A stretch of DNA of 64,000 bases, taken from the NCBI RefSeq assembly GCF_040802235.1, contig NC_133169.1, forward strand, positions 40,989,034 to 41,053,033. The letters run 5' to 3'. Positions 12,889-25,332 of the stretch are shown here, piece after piece (position 1 is the first letter of the stretch; each line of letters starts with the position of its first letter). This DNA is from Manis javanica (lineage: Eukaryota; Chordata; Mammalia; Pholidota; Manidae). The notes under the pieces are model-generated. The model was not told the origin of the DNA and searched no databases. It saw nothing but the letters and a program-made list of their open reading frames with translations. Made by a program: the position numbers and the translations under genes.

Positions 12889-15800
12889 GGAGTTGGATAC
12901 AAGATGGTGGCATAGAAAGAGTCTGAGTCCACATCCTCCTGTGTGTTTACCGAAAGTGCACCTGTACATCCACACACACACCTACACACCTACACACTGA
13001 CACACCTGCACACCCACACACCTACACACCCACACACCCACACACTTACACACCTACACACCTATACACCAAATTTTCCTCCACACCTATTTATCCCAGG
13101 GGATGGATATCTGAGAGTATGCCTACTGCACAATGAGATAAAATAAAATTGAACAATGTCAGGAGAGATAGAGATGCAGTAACGGAGGAAGAACAACCAC
13201 CAGTCAGTGTGGTCCTGGAGTAGGGAGGGATATTGCTGAAGTACCTGAGTGCAGACCCACCTGCCATGGGCATTGAAAAGTTTGTGTGTGTGAGGGTTTA
13301 AACTCAGCCACCAAATGGCACAAAACTCCTGGAGCTCTGTTAAGGGTCAGAGGTGCTTCCATCACCACTGTGTATTCCCCTGAGCACTACCAGCAGGAAC
13401 CAGAGCAGGGTGAGCACTGGTGTTCCAATCCCTGCAGGCACTGCTGCACAAATGGGGGCACAGTGAATGTCTGCCATTCTCTATAATCCCTCCACACATT
13501 GTTGGTGAAATTGGTATCAGAGTGAGCTACTCCTTTTTTGTTACCCCAGCATGTTTCTAGTGAGGATGAGAAGAGGGTGCATGGCATTTATGTTCTGCTC
13601 CTACACTGACAGTGTAGACAAGAGTAGTTTCAGTGAACCCACAAGGATCAGCCTTACTGGAGGTGGCCTTTTGGCTCTTGCACACACACTAACATGTCTG
13701 TCTGAGATCCATCAATCTCACCAAGGTGATAGGAGTGCAAAGCTCAGGTGGGCTCAGCCTACCTGTGCCCTTTCCATCTCTGGACCCCACACTAGTGTGG
13801 CCCCCACCAGGTGCCAGACTGGGAGAATCCCACAGAGTCCATATGCCTCCAGCTGCCTCATTATCAGGCCCTTTCTTACACCAATTGAAGAGACCCCCAG
13901 ACAGTGCACCTCTGTTTCCAGTTGCCCCCTCAGAAGGGTCCCACCATGTTACTCACCATGCTAGTCACCGGGAACTCCTGGAACTGTACCACTTTGATGC
14001 TATTACCCATCCAGTAAAGCCCTTGCTGGCAGTCAAACAAAAGACATGAAGCCCATGCCCTGAGAGCCCCAAAACTGAGACACACCCTTCTTATGCTCAG
14101 TCGGCCTCCAGCCAAAGCCACCAGGGACCTGCAGTTTACCTAGGGGACCTTCCCATTCAAGGCCCATCATTTAAATCTTGGAGAGGAAACACCTTCAACT
14201 AATTCATAAAATCAAGCACAGAAATGAAAACCAAATAAGAAGACAGATGAATATACTTCAAATGACAGAGTAGGACAAAACTTCAGAATAAAAATGGAAT
14301 GAAGTGAAATTAACCAGTCTACCTGAAAAAGAGTTCGAAACAATGGTTGTTAAGATGCCATCAGAATTAAGATAAGAATGGATGGACTAAAGGAGGACTT
14401 CACTACAAGATAGAACATATAAAAAAGAACCAATCAGAGATGAAGAATATAGTAAATGAAATTAAAAAATACAGTAGACTGAATCAACAGCAGATGAGAG
14501 GATGTATAAGAGTAGACGAGTGCTCTTTTGGAAGACAGAGTAAAGGAAACCAATAAAGATAAATAGAAGAATGAATAAAGAATTTAAAAAATGAGATAGG
14601 TTAAGAAAATTCTGTGACAACTACCAATGTCCTAATATTCTTATTACAGGGTCCCAGAAGAGGAGAGAAAGGGGTGGAGAAGTTATTTTAAAAATAACTG
14701 AAAATTTCCCTAACCTAGAGAAGGGAATAGACATGTAGGTCCAGGAATCACAGAGAACCTCACCTTAAACAAGAAGGAGATGTACACCAAGATACATTAT
14801 ATTTAAATATCAAAGCTCAAAGGCAAAGAGAGAATATTAAGAGTACTGATGGAAAAGTCACAGATTTCCTAAAAGGGGTGTGCTATATGGCTATCAGCTG
14901 ATTTTTAAGAAGAACCTCTGCAGGTTGGAAGAGGGTGGCATGACATAGCCAAAGTACTAAAGCAGAAAGGCCTAAAACCAAGAATGTTCTACAAGTAAGG
15001 CCATCATTCAGAGTAAAGGAAGAACAGATAAAGGGCTTCTCAGGTAAACACAGGTAAAGGAGTTCACCACAAGCAAAGCAGCCTTACAGGAAGCACTAAA
15101 GGCACTACTGTAAGAGGAAAGGAAGGTCAAACCTAGAAGCAAGAAAATCATGAAGGAAACAAATTTCACCAGTCAAAGCACACAGACGGCAAAGGCAGCA
15201 ATCAGGTAAAAGCTAGTACGAAGGTTCAATGACAAAAGTAGCGAAATTAACTACTTGTAAAAATTATTTAAGGGAATCGTTAAATGCAAGGTGTTAAATA
15301 ACATCATATATATAAAATGTAGAGAAGGGGGAGTTAAAATGTAGTGCTGTAAGAATTCATTCACATGTGACTGTGAACTTAACCCAGAAGGCTGCATGAG
15401 ACATTATACATAAACTACCCATTATACATAAACTACAGACTAAAGACCCATAGAGATAGATGCTCAGAACTAAAGTGAAAGGAATCCAACTAAAGAAAGT
15501 CATCACAAAGACCGGGAAAGAACAAGAGAAGAAGAAAGAGCCAGAGAATGGTATCAAAAACACCAGGGAAATGTTTGGCAAATGGTGGTAGTACATACCT
15601 ATCAACAATTACTTTAAATGCAAACAGAATAAATGCTTCACTCAAAACATATAAGGTGACTGAATGGATAAGAAAAAAAGGCCCATCTACATGCTGCCCA
15701 CAAGAGACTGACTTTAGTTCTAAAGATACACACAGACTGAAACTGAAGGAATGAAATAAGTATTCTATGTAAACAAGAATGATAAAATGAGCTAGAGAAG

Positions 15801-18710
15801 CAGTACTATGTCAAAGACTATAAAAATACATAAAAGTACCTTATATAATGATTAAGTGTTCAGTCTAGTAAGAAGAGATAACAAGGCTTAATATCTATAC
15901 ATCCAACAGAGGGGCACCTAATGCAGAGCAAATACGAACAGACGTGCAGGGAAGCACTGACAGTAAACAATAACCACAGGGCATTTTAACACCCCACTTA
16001 CATCAGTGGATGTAGATCATCCAGACAGAAAATCAGTAAGGAAATAGTGCCTTTGAATGACACATTAGACCAAATGGGCATAAGACATAAAGAACATTAT
16101 ACCCAAAGAGCAGAATACTCATTCTTTTCAAGAGCACAAGATGCATTCTTCTGGACTGATCATATGTTAGGTCACAAAAAATGTCAATAAATTTAAGAAA
16201 ATTGAAATGATACCAAGCATCTTTTCTGACCATGACAGTATGAAACTGGAAATCAATTACAGGAAAAATAATGGAGAAAAAAACAAACACATGGAGGCTA
16301 ACCAGCATGCTGTGAGACAATGGGTCAGCAAAGCATTTAAAGAGAAAATTCTAAAAAATACTTGGGATAAATAGAAACCCAACAATTCAAAATATTTTGA
16401 ATGAAGAAAAATTAGTTATAAGAAGGAAGTTTATAAAGTTACAGGCCTACATCAAGAATAAAGAAAGATCTCAATTTCACCCTAGACCTAAAGTAACTAG
16501 AAAAAGAAGACAAAACAAAGCCCAAAGTTACTAGAAGGAAGGAAATAATAGATATCAGAGCAGAAACAAATGAAATAGGGACTAAAATATTACAAAGGAT
16601 CAATGAATTTAAGGGCTGTTTCTTTTAAACAAAAGTGCGATAGCTACACTCACTGAAAAAAAATAGAGGACTCTCGTAAAATGAGAAATGTAGGATAAGT
16701 TACAATAAACATAACATAAATACAAACAATTATAAGAGAATGCTATGAAAAATTATATGCCAAAAAATTGGACAACTTTGAAGAAATGGATAAATTCTTC
16801 CCAATCTAAATCTCCCAACACCAAACCAGGAAGATATGGAGAATCTTAACAGATTGTCTTCTAGTATGAAATTGAAGCAATAATAAAAAATACTCCCAAC
16901 AAATGAAAGTCCACATCCAGATGTCTTCACAGGTAAATTCTACCCATTTAAAGATGAGTTAATACTTATCATTATCAAGCTATTTCATAAAAGTGAAAAG
17001 GAAGGAAAGTAAAATTCATTCTATGAGGTCAATATCACACTGCTACCATAAACAAAGACACTACAAAAAAAAATGTATCAATATCCCTGATGAACATAAA
17101 TGCAAAAATCCTCCTCATATTAGCAAACCAAGTTCAAAATACATTAAAAGGCTCATTCCCTGTGATCACACGGAATTCATTCCAGGATGCAAGGATCATT
17201 CAACATCTGCAAATGAATGACTGTCATAAACCACATTAACAAAATGAAAGAAAAACCATACGGGTCATCTCAATAGATGATGTAAAAGCATTTGATAACA
17301 TCAGCATCAATTCAGGATTAAAAACTCTCAATGAAGTTAGATGGAACAGACCTCAATGTAATAAATGCCATATATGAGAAACTCACAGATAATATAATAC
17401 TCAATGGTGAGATGCTGGAAGCTTTTCCTCTAAGATCAAGAATAAGACAAAGATTTCTACTGTCACCACTTTTATTCAACATAGTCTTAGGAGTCCTAGC
17501 CACAGCAACTGAACAAAAGGAAAGACATAAAAGACATCCAAATTGGTAAGGAAGAAGTAAAACTTGATACTATTTAGATGGCATTTTGTATTACATATAG
17601 AAGGCCCTGAAGACTCCAACAAGAAAACTACTAGAAATAATAAATTAATTCAGTAAAGTTAAAAAGTATTTTTACTTTTTAAGTATTTCTCAGAATGGAA
17701 CAATATGAGCAAACAAAAAAAATATAAAAAGTCAATATACAGAACTCATTGCATTTTATATATAAATAAGGAACTAACAGAAAAAATAAATTAATTAATC
17801 AGTCCCATTTACAACTGCATCAAGAAGAATGAGATACTGAGGGACACACTGAGCTCAGGTGGTTAAAAATATGTACTCTGGAAAGTACAGGATACTGATG
17901 AAATAAATTGAAGAAGACACAAATACATGTAAAGCTATTTTATGTTCATGGGTAGGAAGAATTAATATTGTTAAAATGTCTATCCTGCCCAAAGAAACCT
18001 ACAGATTCAATGTAATCCCTATCAAAATACCAATGGCATTTTTCATTAAAAATTTTTCTAGAACCCTAAAATTTTTATGGAGCTCCCCCAAAAAACCCAA
18101 GTAGTCTAAGTAATCTTCAGAATAAAAAATGAAGCTGTGGGTGTCACACTTCTTGATTTTAAACTACACTGCAAAGCTACTGTAATCCTAACAGCACAAG
18201 AACAGTTTCATAGAGCCATGGAACAGGCTACGAGTCCTAAAATTAGTCCACATCTATGCAATCAGTTGATATGTGAAAAAGTGTCTATCCATAGATGAAG
18301 GGATTCATCTCTGAATGAATATAAATTATTATATTTATACTATATATAAAATAATGAAATCTTGCTTTTTGTGGCAACATGGATGAACTTGGATGAGATT
18401 ATGAAAAGTCAAATAAGTCAGAGAAAAATGAGAACCATATAATTTCACTTATCTAAAAAACAAAACAAATGAACAAATAAACAAAAGTGAAATAGACTAA
18501 AAACACAGAGAACAGACTGGTGTTCACCATAAAGGAGGGGGTGTGGAGGTTGGGTGAAATAGGTCAAGTGAAAAATTTACAGAGAATATTTCATATCTTG
18601 ATCTGTGCCATGATTATATGAGTACAAACACATGTCAAAAACGTGAAGTGGTATAATAATATTAATGTATTTTATTGTATGTATTTGAATTTTTAAGAAG
18701 CAGGTAAAAA
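12889..18710 (+). mobile_element. Near full-length decayed LINE-1, plus orientation
   Basis: The left end reads ACAAGATGGTGGCATAGAAA (12899), a typical L1 5' start. A GC-richer 5' UTR runs to about 14.1 kb. ORF1-like sequence follows (AATTTCCCTAACCTAGAGAA at 14702). ORF2 begins near 15590 with the trace LSTITLNANRINASLKTYKVT, the diagnostic endonuclease N-terminus. Reverse-transcriptase traces follow, such as [20 protein letters not shown] near 17335. A 3' tail follows from 18360 with GCAACATGGATGAACTTGG. Stops and shifts are frequent throughout and none of its proteins is usable. Around 18270-18360 the text jumps ahead, so part of the end of ORF2 is deleted. Confidence 0.75.
12971..13070. 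repeat. CA-rich minisatellite in the L1 5' UTR
   Basis: About 100 bases are built from an imperfect 10-base unit (consensus CCTACACACA, with CCCACACACA variants). It lies just inside the 5' end of the plus-strand L1 and could be a UTR array or a later expansion. The 67-codon frame through it is low-complexity His/Thr/Leu and is not a gene. Confidence 0.85.
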
Positions 18711-18803
18711 TAATCTAATAGAAGTTTCTTTACACACTGAAAATCATTTCTCCTCTTTAAACATTAAAATAAACATTTCGAAGGTATGATTGAATCCTTA
18801 CTA

Positions 18804-18820
18804 TAAAGATCTTTAATTTT
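18804..18820. repeat. Target-site duplication, left copy
   Basis: TAAAGATCTTTAATTTT here is repeated exactly at 20844-20860. Together they define one insertion event for everything between them. Confidence 0.85.
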
Positions 18821-18972
18821 TTTTTTGAGAGGGCATCTCTCATATTTATTGATCAAATGGTTGTTAACAACAATAAAATTCAGTATAGGGAGGTCAATGC
18901 TCAATGTACAATCATTAATCCATCTCAAGCCTAATTCTCGTCAGTCTCCAATCTTCTGAAGTATAACGAACA

Positions 18973-19029
18973 AGTTCTTACATGGTGAACGAATTCTTAC
19001 ATAGTGAATAAATTCTTACATGGTGAGCA
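18973..19029. repeat. Three 19-bp tandem repeats in the composite unit
   Basis: Three copies of a 19-base unit (AATTCTTACATAGTGAATA and variants) stand head to tail near the 3' end of the unit, read on the minus strand. The copies differ at several positions. No function is evident. Confidence 0.7.
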
Positions 19030-19709
19030 GTACAAGGGCATTCATCACAGAAACTTTCGGTTTTTATCACGCATTATGAACTATAAACAATCAGGTCAAA
19101 TATGAATATTCGTTTGATTTTTATACTTGATTTATATGTCAATCCCACATTTCTCCCTTTATTATTATTATTATTTTTATTTTTAATAAAATGCTGAAGT
19201 GGTAGGTAGATGCAAGATAAAGGTAGAAAACATAGTTTAGTGCTGTAAGAGGGCAAATGTAGATGATCAGGTGTGTGCCTATAGACTAAGTATTAATCCA
19301 AGCTAGACAAGGGCAGCAAAACATCCACGGATGCAGAAGATTTCTCTCAAAGCAGGGGGTGTGAGGTTCTGAGCCTCACCTCTATTGATCCCCAATTTCT
19401 CACCTGATGGTCCCCCTGCGACTGTGCCTGTCTTAGGTTGTTCTTCCCTTGAGGAATCTTACCCGTCTCTGGCTAACCATTCATCTTCCGGGGCCATACA
19501 GGGAAATGTAAAGTTGGTAAGTGAGAGAGAAGCCATATTGTTTGCAAAGGTTAGCTTTTTACTTCTTTGCAGATTTATGCCCTGTGGCTTCTATGCCCAG
19601 CACTTGTCTCGAGGTATCTTTACCACCTGGAGGAATTATGATACTCGGTAAATTCAATATGAGGCACGAATTCTATTTAAGGGTTGTAATTAGGAAGGAA
19701 GAAGAAAAG

Positions 19710-20234
19710 CTATAGAGGTAGCATATGGAAGAAAACATGGGAGGATTGATTATTTCTTTGACATATCTTCTTGTAGAGTACCTTAAGCATGTTAGGTTTT
19801 AAACTACCAACTAATTTGTGCTCACATATTAACATAATAGGAATACGGTGACATAAACAAAGCAAATCTATAATTACCATCCATCTCCAATGAAGCCAAG
19901 AAAACCATTTAGGCACCCTAGGCATTTGTGAAAATTTGTCTATGATATGATGGATATTGTCCAACTGTACTGGAACAGTCTGAGAGAAATCAGACAAATT
20001 AAAGCAGCCCATTTCTGGGATCTGTTCACATCCCATATGTTCTTTTAACCGTAGATAGTCTATAGTCATAAGATTTTGGAGTGCTACAACTTGCACCCCT
20101 CCCAACTCCTGGTTGAGTTCCAACAGTACAGATCCGGTCAAATTCGTTGTCTCACTGTATGCACATGCCAGCCTAGACATCTCCCTCCTCATTCCAATGG
20201 CAAGTCCAGGAGACAGTGGTGTGGATGCAGCCAC
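19710..20234 (-). pseudogene. Retroviral env transmembrane-type fossil
   Basis: A minus-strand frame of 174 codons resembles the transmembrane half of a retroviral envelope protein. It shows a leucine-rich heptad region (LLELNQELGGVQVVALQNLM), then a cysteine-bearing loop, then a tryptophan-rich stretch (WFSWLHWRW) leading into a hydrophobic segment. It lies inside the composite unit between its A-rich tract and its 3' end. It is a partial, non-functional relic. The retroviral class was not assigned, and the similarity was judged by eye only. Confidence 0.5.
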
Positions 20235-20605
20235 AACCGCAGCATTACCCAGATCCCTGTGGAGGCTTTTTGATGATCATCCCCCTGGCACAAGTCCTCC
20301 AGAGAGTGCTGATGCCGGAAGCTCCTCCTCATATCGTATCTTAGTTCATTTTCTGGGTATCCAAGCTAGGCCTTGATCTTCTGCATAGAAACAAACAGAC
20401 CCTTTGCCCACACTTTGAAATGCCCTCTATACCACTGTGCAGAACTTATTGGAGGTCAGCACACAGGAACCGCTTTTTTTTCAGAAAAGAGTACCTCCAT
20501 AGCTGATCATCTGACACCCTTTAAGTGATCAACATTAAGGATATTTAAAGCATGTGTTGATATTTGATTTACCGATAGTTTTATCCTATCCAGGAGTAAT
20601 CCCCC

Positions 20606-20638
20606 TTTTCTTTCTTTCTTTCTTTCTTTTTTTTTTTT
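20606..20638. repeat. TTTC/T-rich tract inside the composite unit
   Basis: On the minus strand this is an A-run followed by GAAA repeats. It sits exactly between the L1 3' end part and the retrovirus-like part, where an L1 poly-A tail would be expected. Confidence 0.85.
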
Positions 20639-20843
20639 AATCTTTAATCTACACTTACATGAAGAATACTATGTTTACTATGCTCTCCCCTCTATCAGGT
20701 CCCCCCTAACAACCACATTACGGTTACTGTCCATCAGCTTAGCAAAATGTTGTAGAATCACTACTTGTCCTCTCTGTGTTGTACAGCCCACCCTCCCCTT
20801 TCTCCCTCCCCCCCATGCATGCTAATCTTAATACCCCCCTTCT

Positions 20844-20860
20844 TAAAGATCTTTAATTTT
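20844..20860. repeat. Target-site duplication, right copy
   Basis: This is an exact copy of 18804-18820. The following bases AATGAAG give the L1-type nick context TT/AAAA on the minus strand. Confidence 0.85.
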
Positions 20861-23800
20861 AATGAAGTCATAGTCTAAATGGAATAACTAAAAATTACAC
20901 ATTGATTCCAATACCAGCTCTGATGGGCCATGCACATATTTTCATGACCTTCTTCAAATTCTTTTACCTTACAATTTTTCATCATCTATAAAACTAGGTA
21001 AATAATAAATACCTGCCAGAGATTTTGCCGAAGGAAGTAATTTTTTAAAGAATAAAACAAATGATAGACAGTGGTAGTAAAAATGATTTTAAATATTACC
21101 TTGGTAGCAGTGTTAATAATTCAGACAAGTTTAAATGTGTATTTTGATTTCAGCTTAATTTATTGTGTCTTGTACTGAAAACCAAAGGGCATTTTAAGAA
21201 AAAGTTTGCTTTTTCTCAATTAGTATGTCAAAATTTATCAGAGTTGTTCTCATTCATTTTGCTGGATTCTGAATGCTATTTAAATGATGGCTCATATTGT
21301 TCTATTCTGAGAAATACTTTGGCAATTTCATTATTTTCTTACACATTTTCAGAAACCACCCTAGTCATACTACATGCTCTTGCATTTATTTTCTAATTTA
21401 TCTCTTATATTTCCTTATCTCTCCCTTTTTTCTTTATACTTTCTATTGCTTATTGGCCTGTTGGCTGAGATCAAGTGTACTTACAAGGAGATTTTCTATT
21501 TTCTATTTGTTTTTCAAAATTTTGAATGAATCACTTATATTGGCTGAAATATATACATAATTTTCAAGAGCAAGTCTTATTTTTGTGCATATATCTTATA
21601 TTCTCTGAAGACATTGCTGTTTATCTTTAATATAGTTTTGGCTATATTTATCTTTCCTTTCCAATTTTTGATATGTGTATATTTTAATTTCCTCTTCTCT
21701 CCTGGTGTCTTCCTCAAAAATGTGATAATCTATAGCTTTTTAATTTTATATAGGTTGTAGGATAATTAGGTAGTTCATGTTTGCTCAGAATTTTCCTGAT
21801 ATTAAAGCAAAAGTACCATGTTCTAAGAATCCCTTCATTTTGTGCAAACTAGGATGATTGGCAACCCACTGATGTGGGCTCTTATGCTCAAAATATGAGC
21901 ATGAGAAAGAACCTTGAAACATTTAAGTTTCTCTGTCATATTTTGGGATTCCTGGGAGAATAATTTGAGTGAAGCAGTATACGTGGATTCCAGGAGATGT
22001 AGAGGACAGTCTTCCCTCTGCTGAGGGGAACACAAGTGAGCTGGAAGGTTTTTGATGACTATCATAGACGAATTTAATACTAAGGACCATTAATTTGTTC
22101 CTGATGGTGTTAAGCAATAATCACTTATTTCTGAGTCCATGCCACTTCTGTTTCTTAATTTTCAAGAAAGCGTATTCAGAAATTTAGGAAAAGTGACACC
22201 AAGAAGGAGATGCAGCTCATCAATAGGAGAAAAAGTCACAGTCATGCATATATGCCTTAAAGGATAAACAAGGAATGTGATCCTGAATATTAAACCCAAA
22301 TTGCCTTCTGTGAATCACTTAGTTCATTCATATCATGAACCATTCCACATTCACTTACACTGATATTTAAGTTGTGCTCAGCCTTGGCAACAAGAATTAC
22401 CTTATGTTTGAAATATTTGATTCTTTCATAAATGCATTTATGAAAGGAAGGCATTCATCTGTAATCCTAATGCTTCTCACCTCTTGTGACTTTCTGTAGC
22501 AAAATGGGGTTTCTCTCTCAAAATAGAAAAACACCAATTATTTTTTTCAGGAATTTAGTACTTCATGAAAAATTCATAATGGGACTAAAAATTTGAAAAC
22601 TAAGTAAACAGCTCTCATGTATTTAATCATCATGCATGAGCTGGTGGATTTGGGCTCCCAGTTTCAGCAGAAATCCTTGGAGTCCATGTCAGCCTGGATC
22701 CTACACCTTTGGGATGTAGGGATGGGTTGGATTATTCTGTCTGGGTTAGAAATGGGACAACTGGCTTCCCTGACAGCTCAGCGTGCCCTGCAGTAGTGAT
22801 TACACAATGCATGTGAGACCTCAGGAACCACTACGTCCTTGATGGTCTGATGGCTGCACTTCGCCTTGTGTGGCCCGATCAGGGTGATTCATCATCTTCC
22901 TCCGTGAGATGGCGGATGTATGCCGAGCTCCCACAGGTGTTACAGGAGTTGGACATGAAAAATGCCATTGATAACCCAGGGCATCATGACCTGGATGAAT
23001 AGCCATTTACCTGTAAAATCATCTCAGAAAACAAACAAAACAAACACCATACTGCTCTCTGTGCTTGCCCTTCAGGCACTCTGCCAAACCTTGTATCAAA
23101 AGCCATCGGTCCAGATCCCTGCCTTAATCAGATCCTGAGCTCTACTTGTCTTCTAATTGACCAGAACTGCAGCATCCTCTCTTTTCAGATAGACAGCTAC
23201 ACTGGCAAACGAGTCATTTAAATGGAACTAATGTGTATAATCATTTGAGATGCCTACCTGTTCATATCTGTTCTGTTTGGAGTATAAAGTCCACATGAAC
23301 ATGTGACTTTATAACCAGTCTCTGCTTTGTGGACACCTGCTGCTGCCTGCTGGAGATGGCAGCCTGCAGCCACATAACACCACTCAAAAATCCCCTTTCC
23401 CCCAGTAGGGCCCCTTCCCTGCCTTGTCCAGTATGTGAACTCCTGCTTCCAGTTTAATAATCCTCTTAAGGTCATCCTGTTGTGTAACTATCTATGGTCA
23501 GTTCAGGACAGATCCATTTTTGCCATGTGGTTCTATTTTAGTTCACCTGCACTGTTATTTTAGCATCTATTCGTTATCATCATGTTTCAAGTTCTTGCAT
23601 TTCATGAATGTGGCAGCCTTGATGGTGTGGCTGTGTCTTCGTATCCATAATTCAGGTGAGGAGGTCACACACTGCATCAATCACTTCACTGTTCTTCAGC
23701 TTCTTTCTTGGACTCACTACTGTGGTCACAGAAGTTCTTCCCAGAAGTGAAGATAGCATATGCTTTAGAGCTCCATGATTTCAAAAGTTCACGCGTCACC

Positions 23801-25332
23801 ATGTAGTTCTTTGAAATGTATATTTTACAAAAATCTGTGTACAGCAATTCGATAGTCATTAGAATCCATACACCATTTTCTTCTTGAAGACCTACAGTAA
23901 ATGGGATCCATGTCAATTTATCAGTGATTTATCCCAGTGCTAAACAGAGAGCAGTTATTTAGTAATTGTAATAAAAGTGCTCTCAAAGCATTTTTATGCT
24001 CCTCAATAAAATCAAAAGTTAAAGCCAGCAGAGCACCACCTTCCTACCCTCTGGGTGGTGCCACACACATGCACTGACACTTCCTGTGTATTTTATGTTG
24101 AAAAGTACAAGCTCACCTCTCCTTGTATACTTGACACTTAGGTGTATCTTGGAGGTATATCTGGAACCGTGATCTAGGTTTCTGATCTTGGAAGCTAAAA
24201 ATTATAATATTTGTTTGATTTTGTTTGTGTCTGTTTGGCAATGTTCCCTGCTGTCATGACAGTGGAAAGAGATTTGCTAAGGGTGCCTTAGGACAGCCTG
24301 GTGTGAGAGGCAATAAAAACTCCCCAGATGTTTTCACAGACTTTATCTCTGCCAGTTACTTGCAGATAAGACAAATGTTATTTATTTGAACATTTAATTT
24401 TATTGAAAAAATATTTTGTTGAAGTTTTCTATATTTCTATATTCTGCATACCAATCTCTAGTAAAGACAAAATTATGAAGTGCCCACACATACTAAATTA
24501 AATTGACCAACATGTCTTATAAGTTAAAATAAAATGAGATGAATTTGATTAGATATATAATTTGACATACATTATTATATATATGTATATACCTAATTTT
24601 ATTTCAGCTTATTTAATTAGTGCATTTTATATTATTTTATAAGTTCTTTGGCTGAAAACTTTAATCTTTTAGTTTTTAATGTTTCACTCAATTTGGATGA
24701 TATATTTTAAAAAATTTTAGTAAACATGAACGTGGTGAAATGGTGCAAACTCTTTGTTACAAAGTAAAAGGATTATGCATATTTAAGTTTTTACTTTTTC
24801 CATTCTGATGAAAATAAATAATAAGAATTTTTACCAGAATTAGATGCCAGAGTAATATAATTGGATATATGAATTATAAGCCAGAAAATACAAATAATAT
24901 GAATTATTACCACAGGAAAAGCATTTTTCACTGAAGCTTATGAGATTTTGAAAATGTGTATTAACACAGTTTTTAGTCTAGATGATGACACCTATTTGTT
25001 CTTAGTGTTTACTATGTCTTCAATAATAGAATTAATGATAATGTGGCTCTGGTATAAAGGTTGAAAACAGAAAATGTTTACAATTTCCTGGCTAAGAAAA
25101 TGATCTCAGAGTCAATGTGCATTGAATTTGCAACACAAGGAACTTGGACAAACCATTCTTTTGTGAAGATTTTATCCTAAAAAAGGTGAAGCCTTGAAGA
25201 CATAGAGCACAGTGTTTATTTTATTTAGAGGACAAAAATATATGTCTGTGGTGAAAGAGTTTCCAAAAACCTTTATTTGAACTATGGAGGGAAGTCCGAA
25301 AATAATTTCAACAGAGAGGTAAGACATTTTAC
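20861..25332. other. Unassigned DNA; no gene identified
   Basis: The stretch is mixed AT-rich sequence. Two spots look less random. In 22600-23010 a moderately GC-rich block gives a short plus frame reading YAELPQVLQELDMKNAI before a stop, possibly an old gene relic. At 23686-23916 a minus frame of 76 codons (ILMTIELLYTDFCKIYI, ending KKEAEEQ) has a protein-like composition. I recognise neither. The rest shows no family I can name. Confidence 0.4.
23686..23916 (-). CDS. Unrecognised 76-codon open frame, possibly a relic
   Basis: I do not recognise this frame. It begins MTWIPFTVGLQEENG, contains YMVTRELLKSWSSKAYAIF and ends in a charged tail SESKKEAEEQ. Balanced residue use and a hydrophilic C-terminus distinguish it from the low-complexity frames around it. 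There is no promoter, splice or neighbour context. It could be the last part of a processed gene copy or pure chance. Most likely it is not an active gene. Confidence 0.12.
   Translation of the reverse strand: MTWIPFTVGLQEENGVWILMTIELLYTDFCKIYISKNYMVTRELLKSWSSKAYAIFTSGKNFCDHSSESKKEAEEQ

Larger units (their letters stand above)
18804..20860 (-). mobile_element. Composite retro-inserted unit: L1 3' end plus retroviral env-type fossil
   Basis: The whole unit is bracketed by a direct repeat, TAAAGATCTTTAATTTT, at 18804-18820 and 20844-20860. On the minus strand it ends in an A-run (plus 18817-18826) preceded about 20 bases upstream by CAATAAA (plus 18845-18851). The target in element orientation reads TT/AAAA, the L1 endonuclease preference. 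These are the marks of LINE-driven insertion of a polyadenylated RNA. Parts in element order: an L1 3' end (20843-20640), a GAAA/A-rich tract (20638-20606), then about 1.75 kb of retrovirus-like sequence with an env transmembrane-type region (20234-19710). The env-type part is a non-functional fossil. Confidence 0.7.

Noticed and set aside
12971-13070. Regularly spaced repeat that could suggest a CRISPR array
   Set aside because: The units are contiguous and have no spacers, and the genome is mammalian; it is a minisatellite.
13551-14049. Overlapping plus frames of 107-137 codons
   Set aside because: They lie in the GC-richer 5' UTR of the plus-strand L1 and have no domain or consistent frame.
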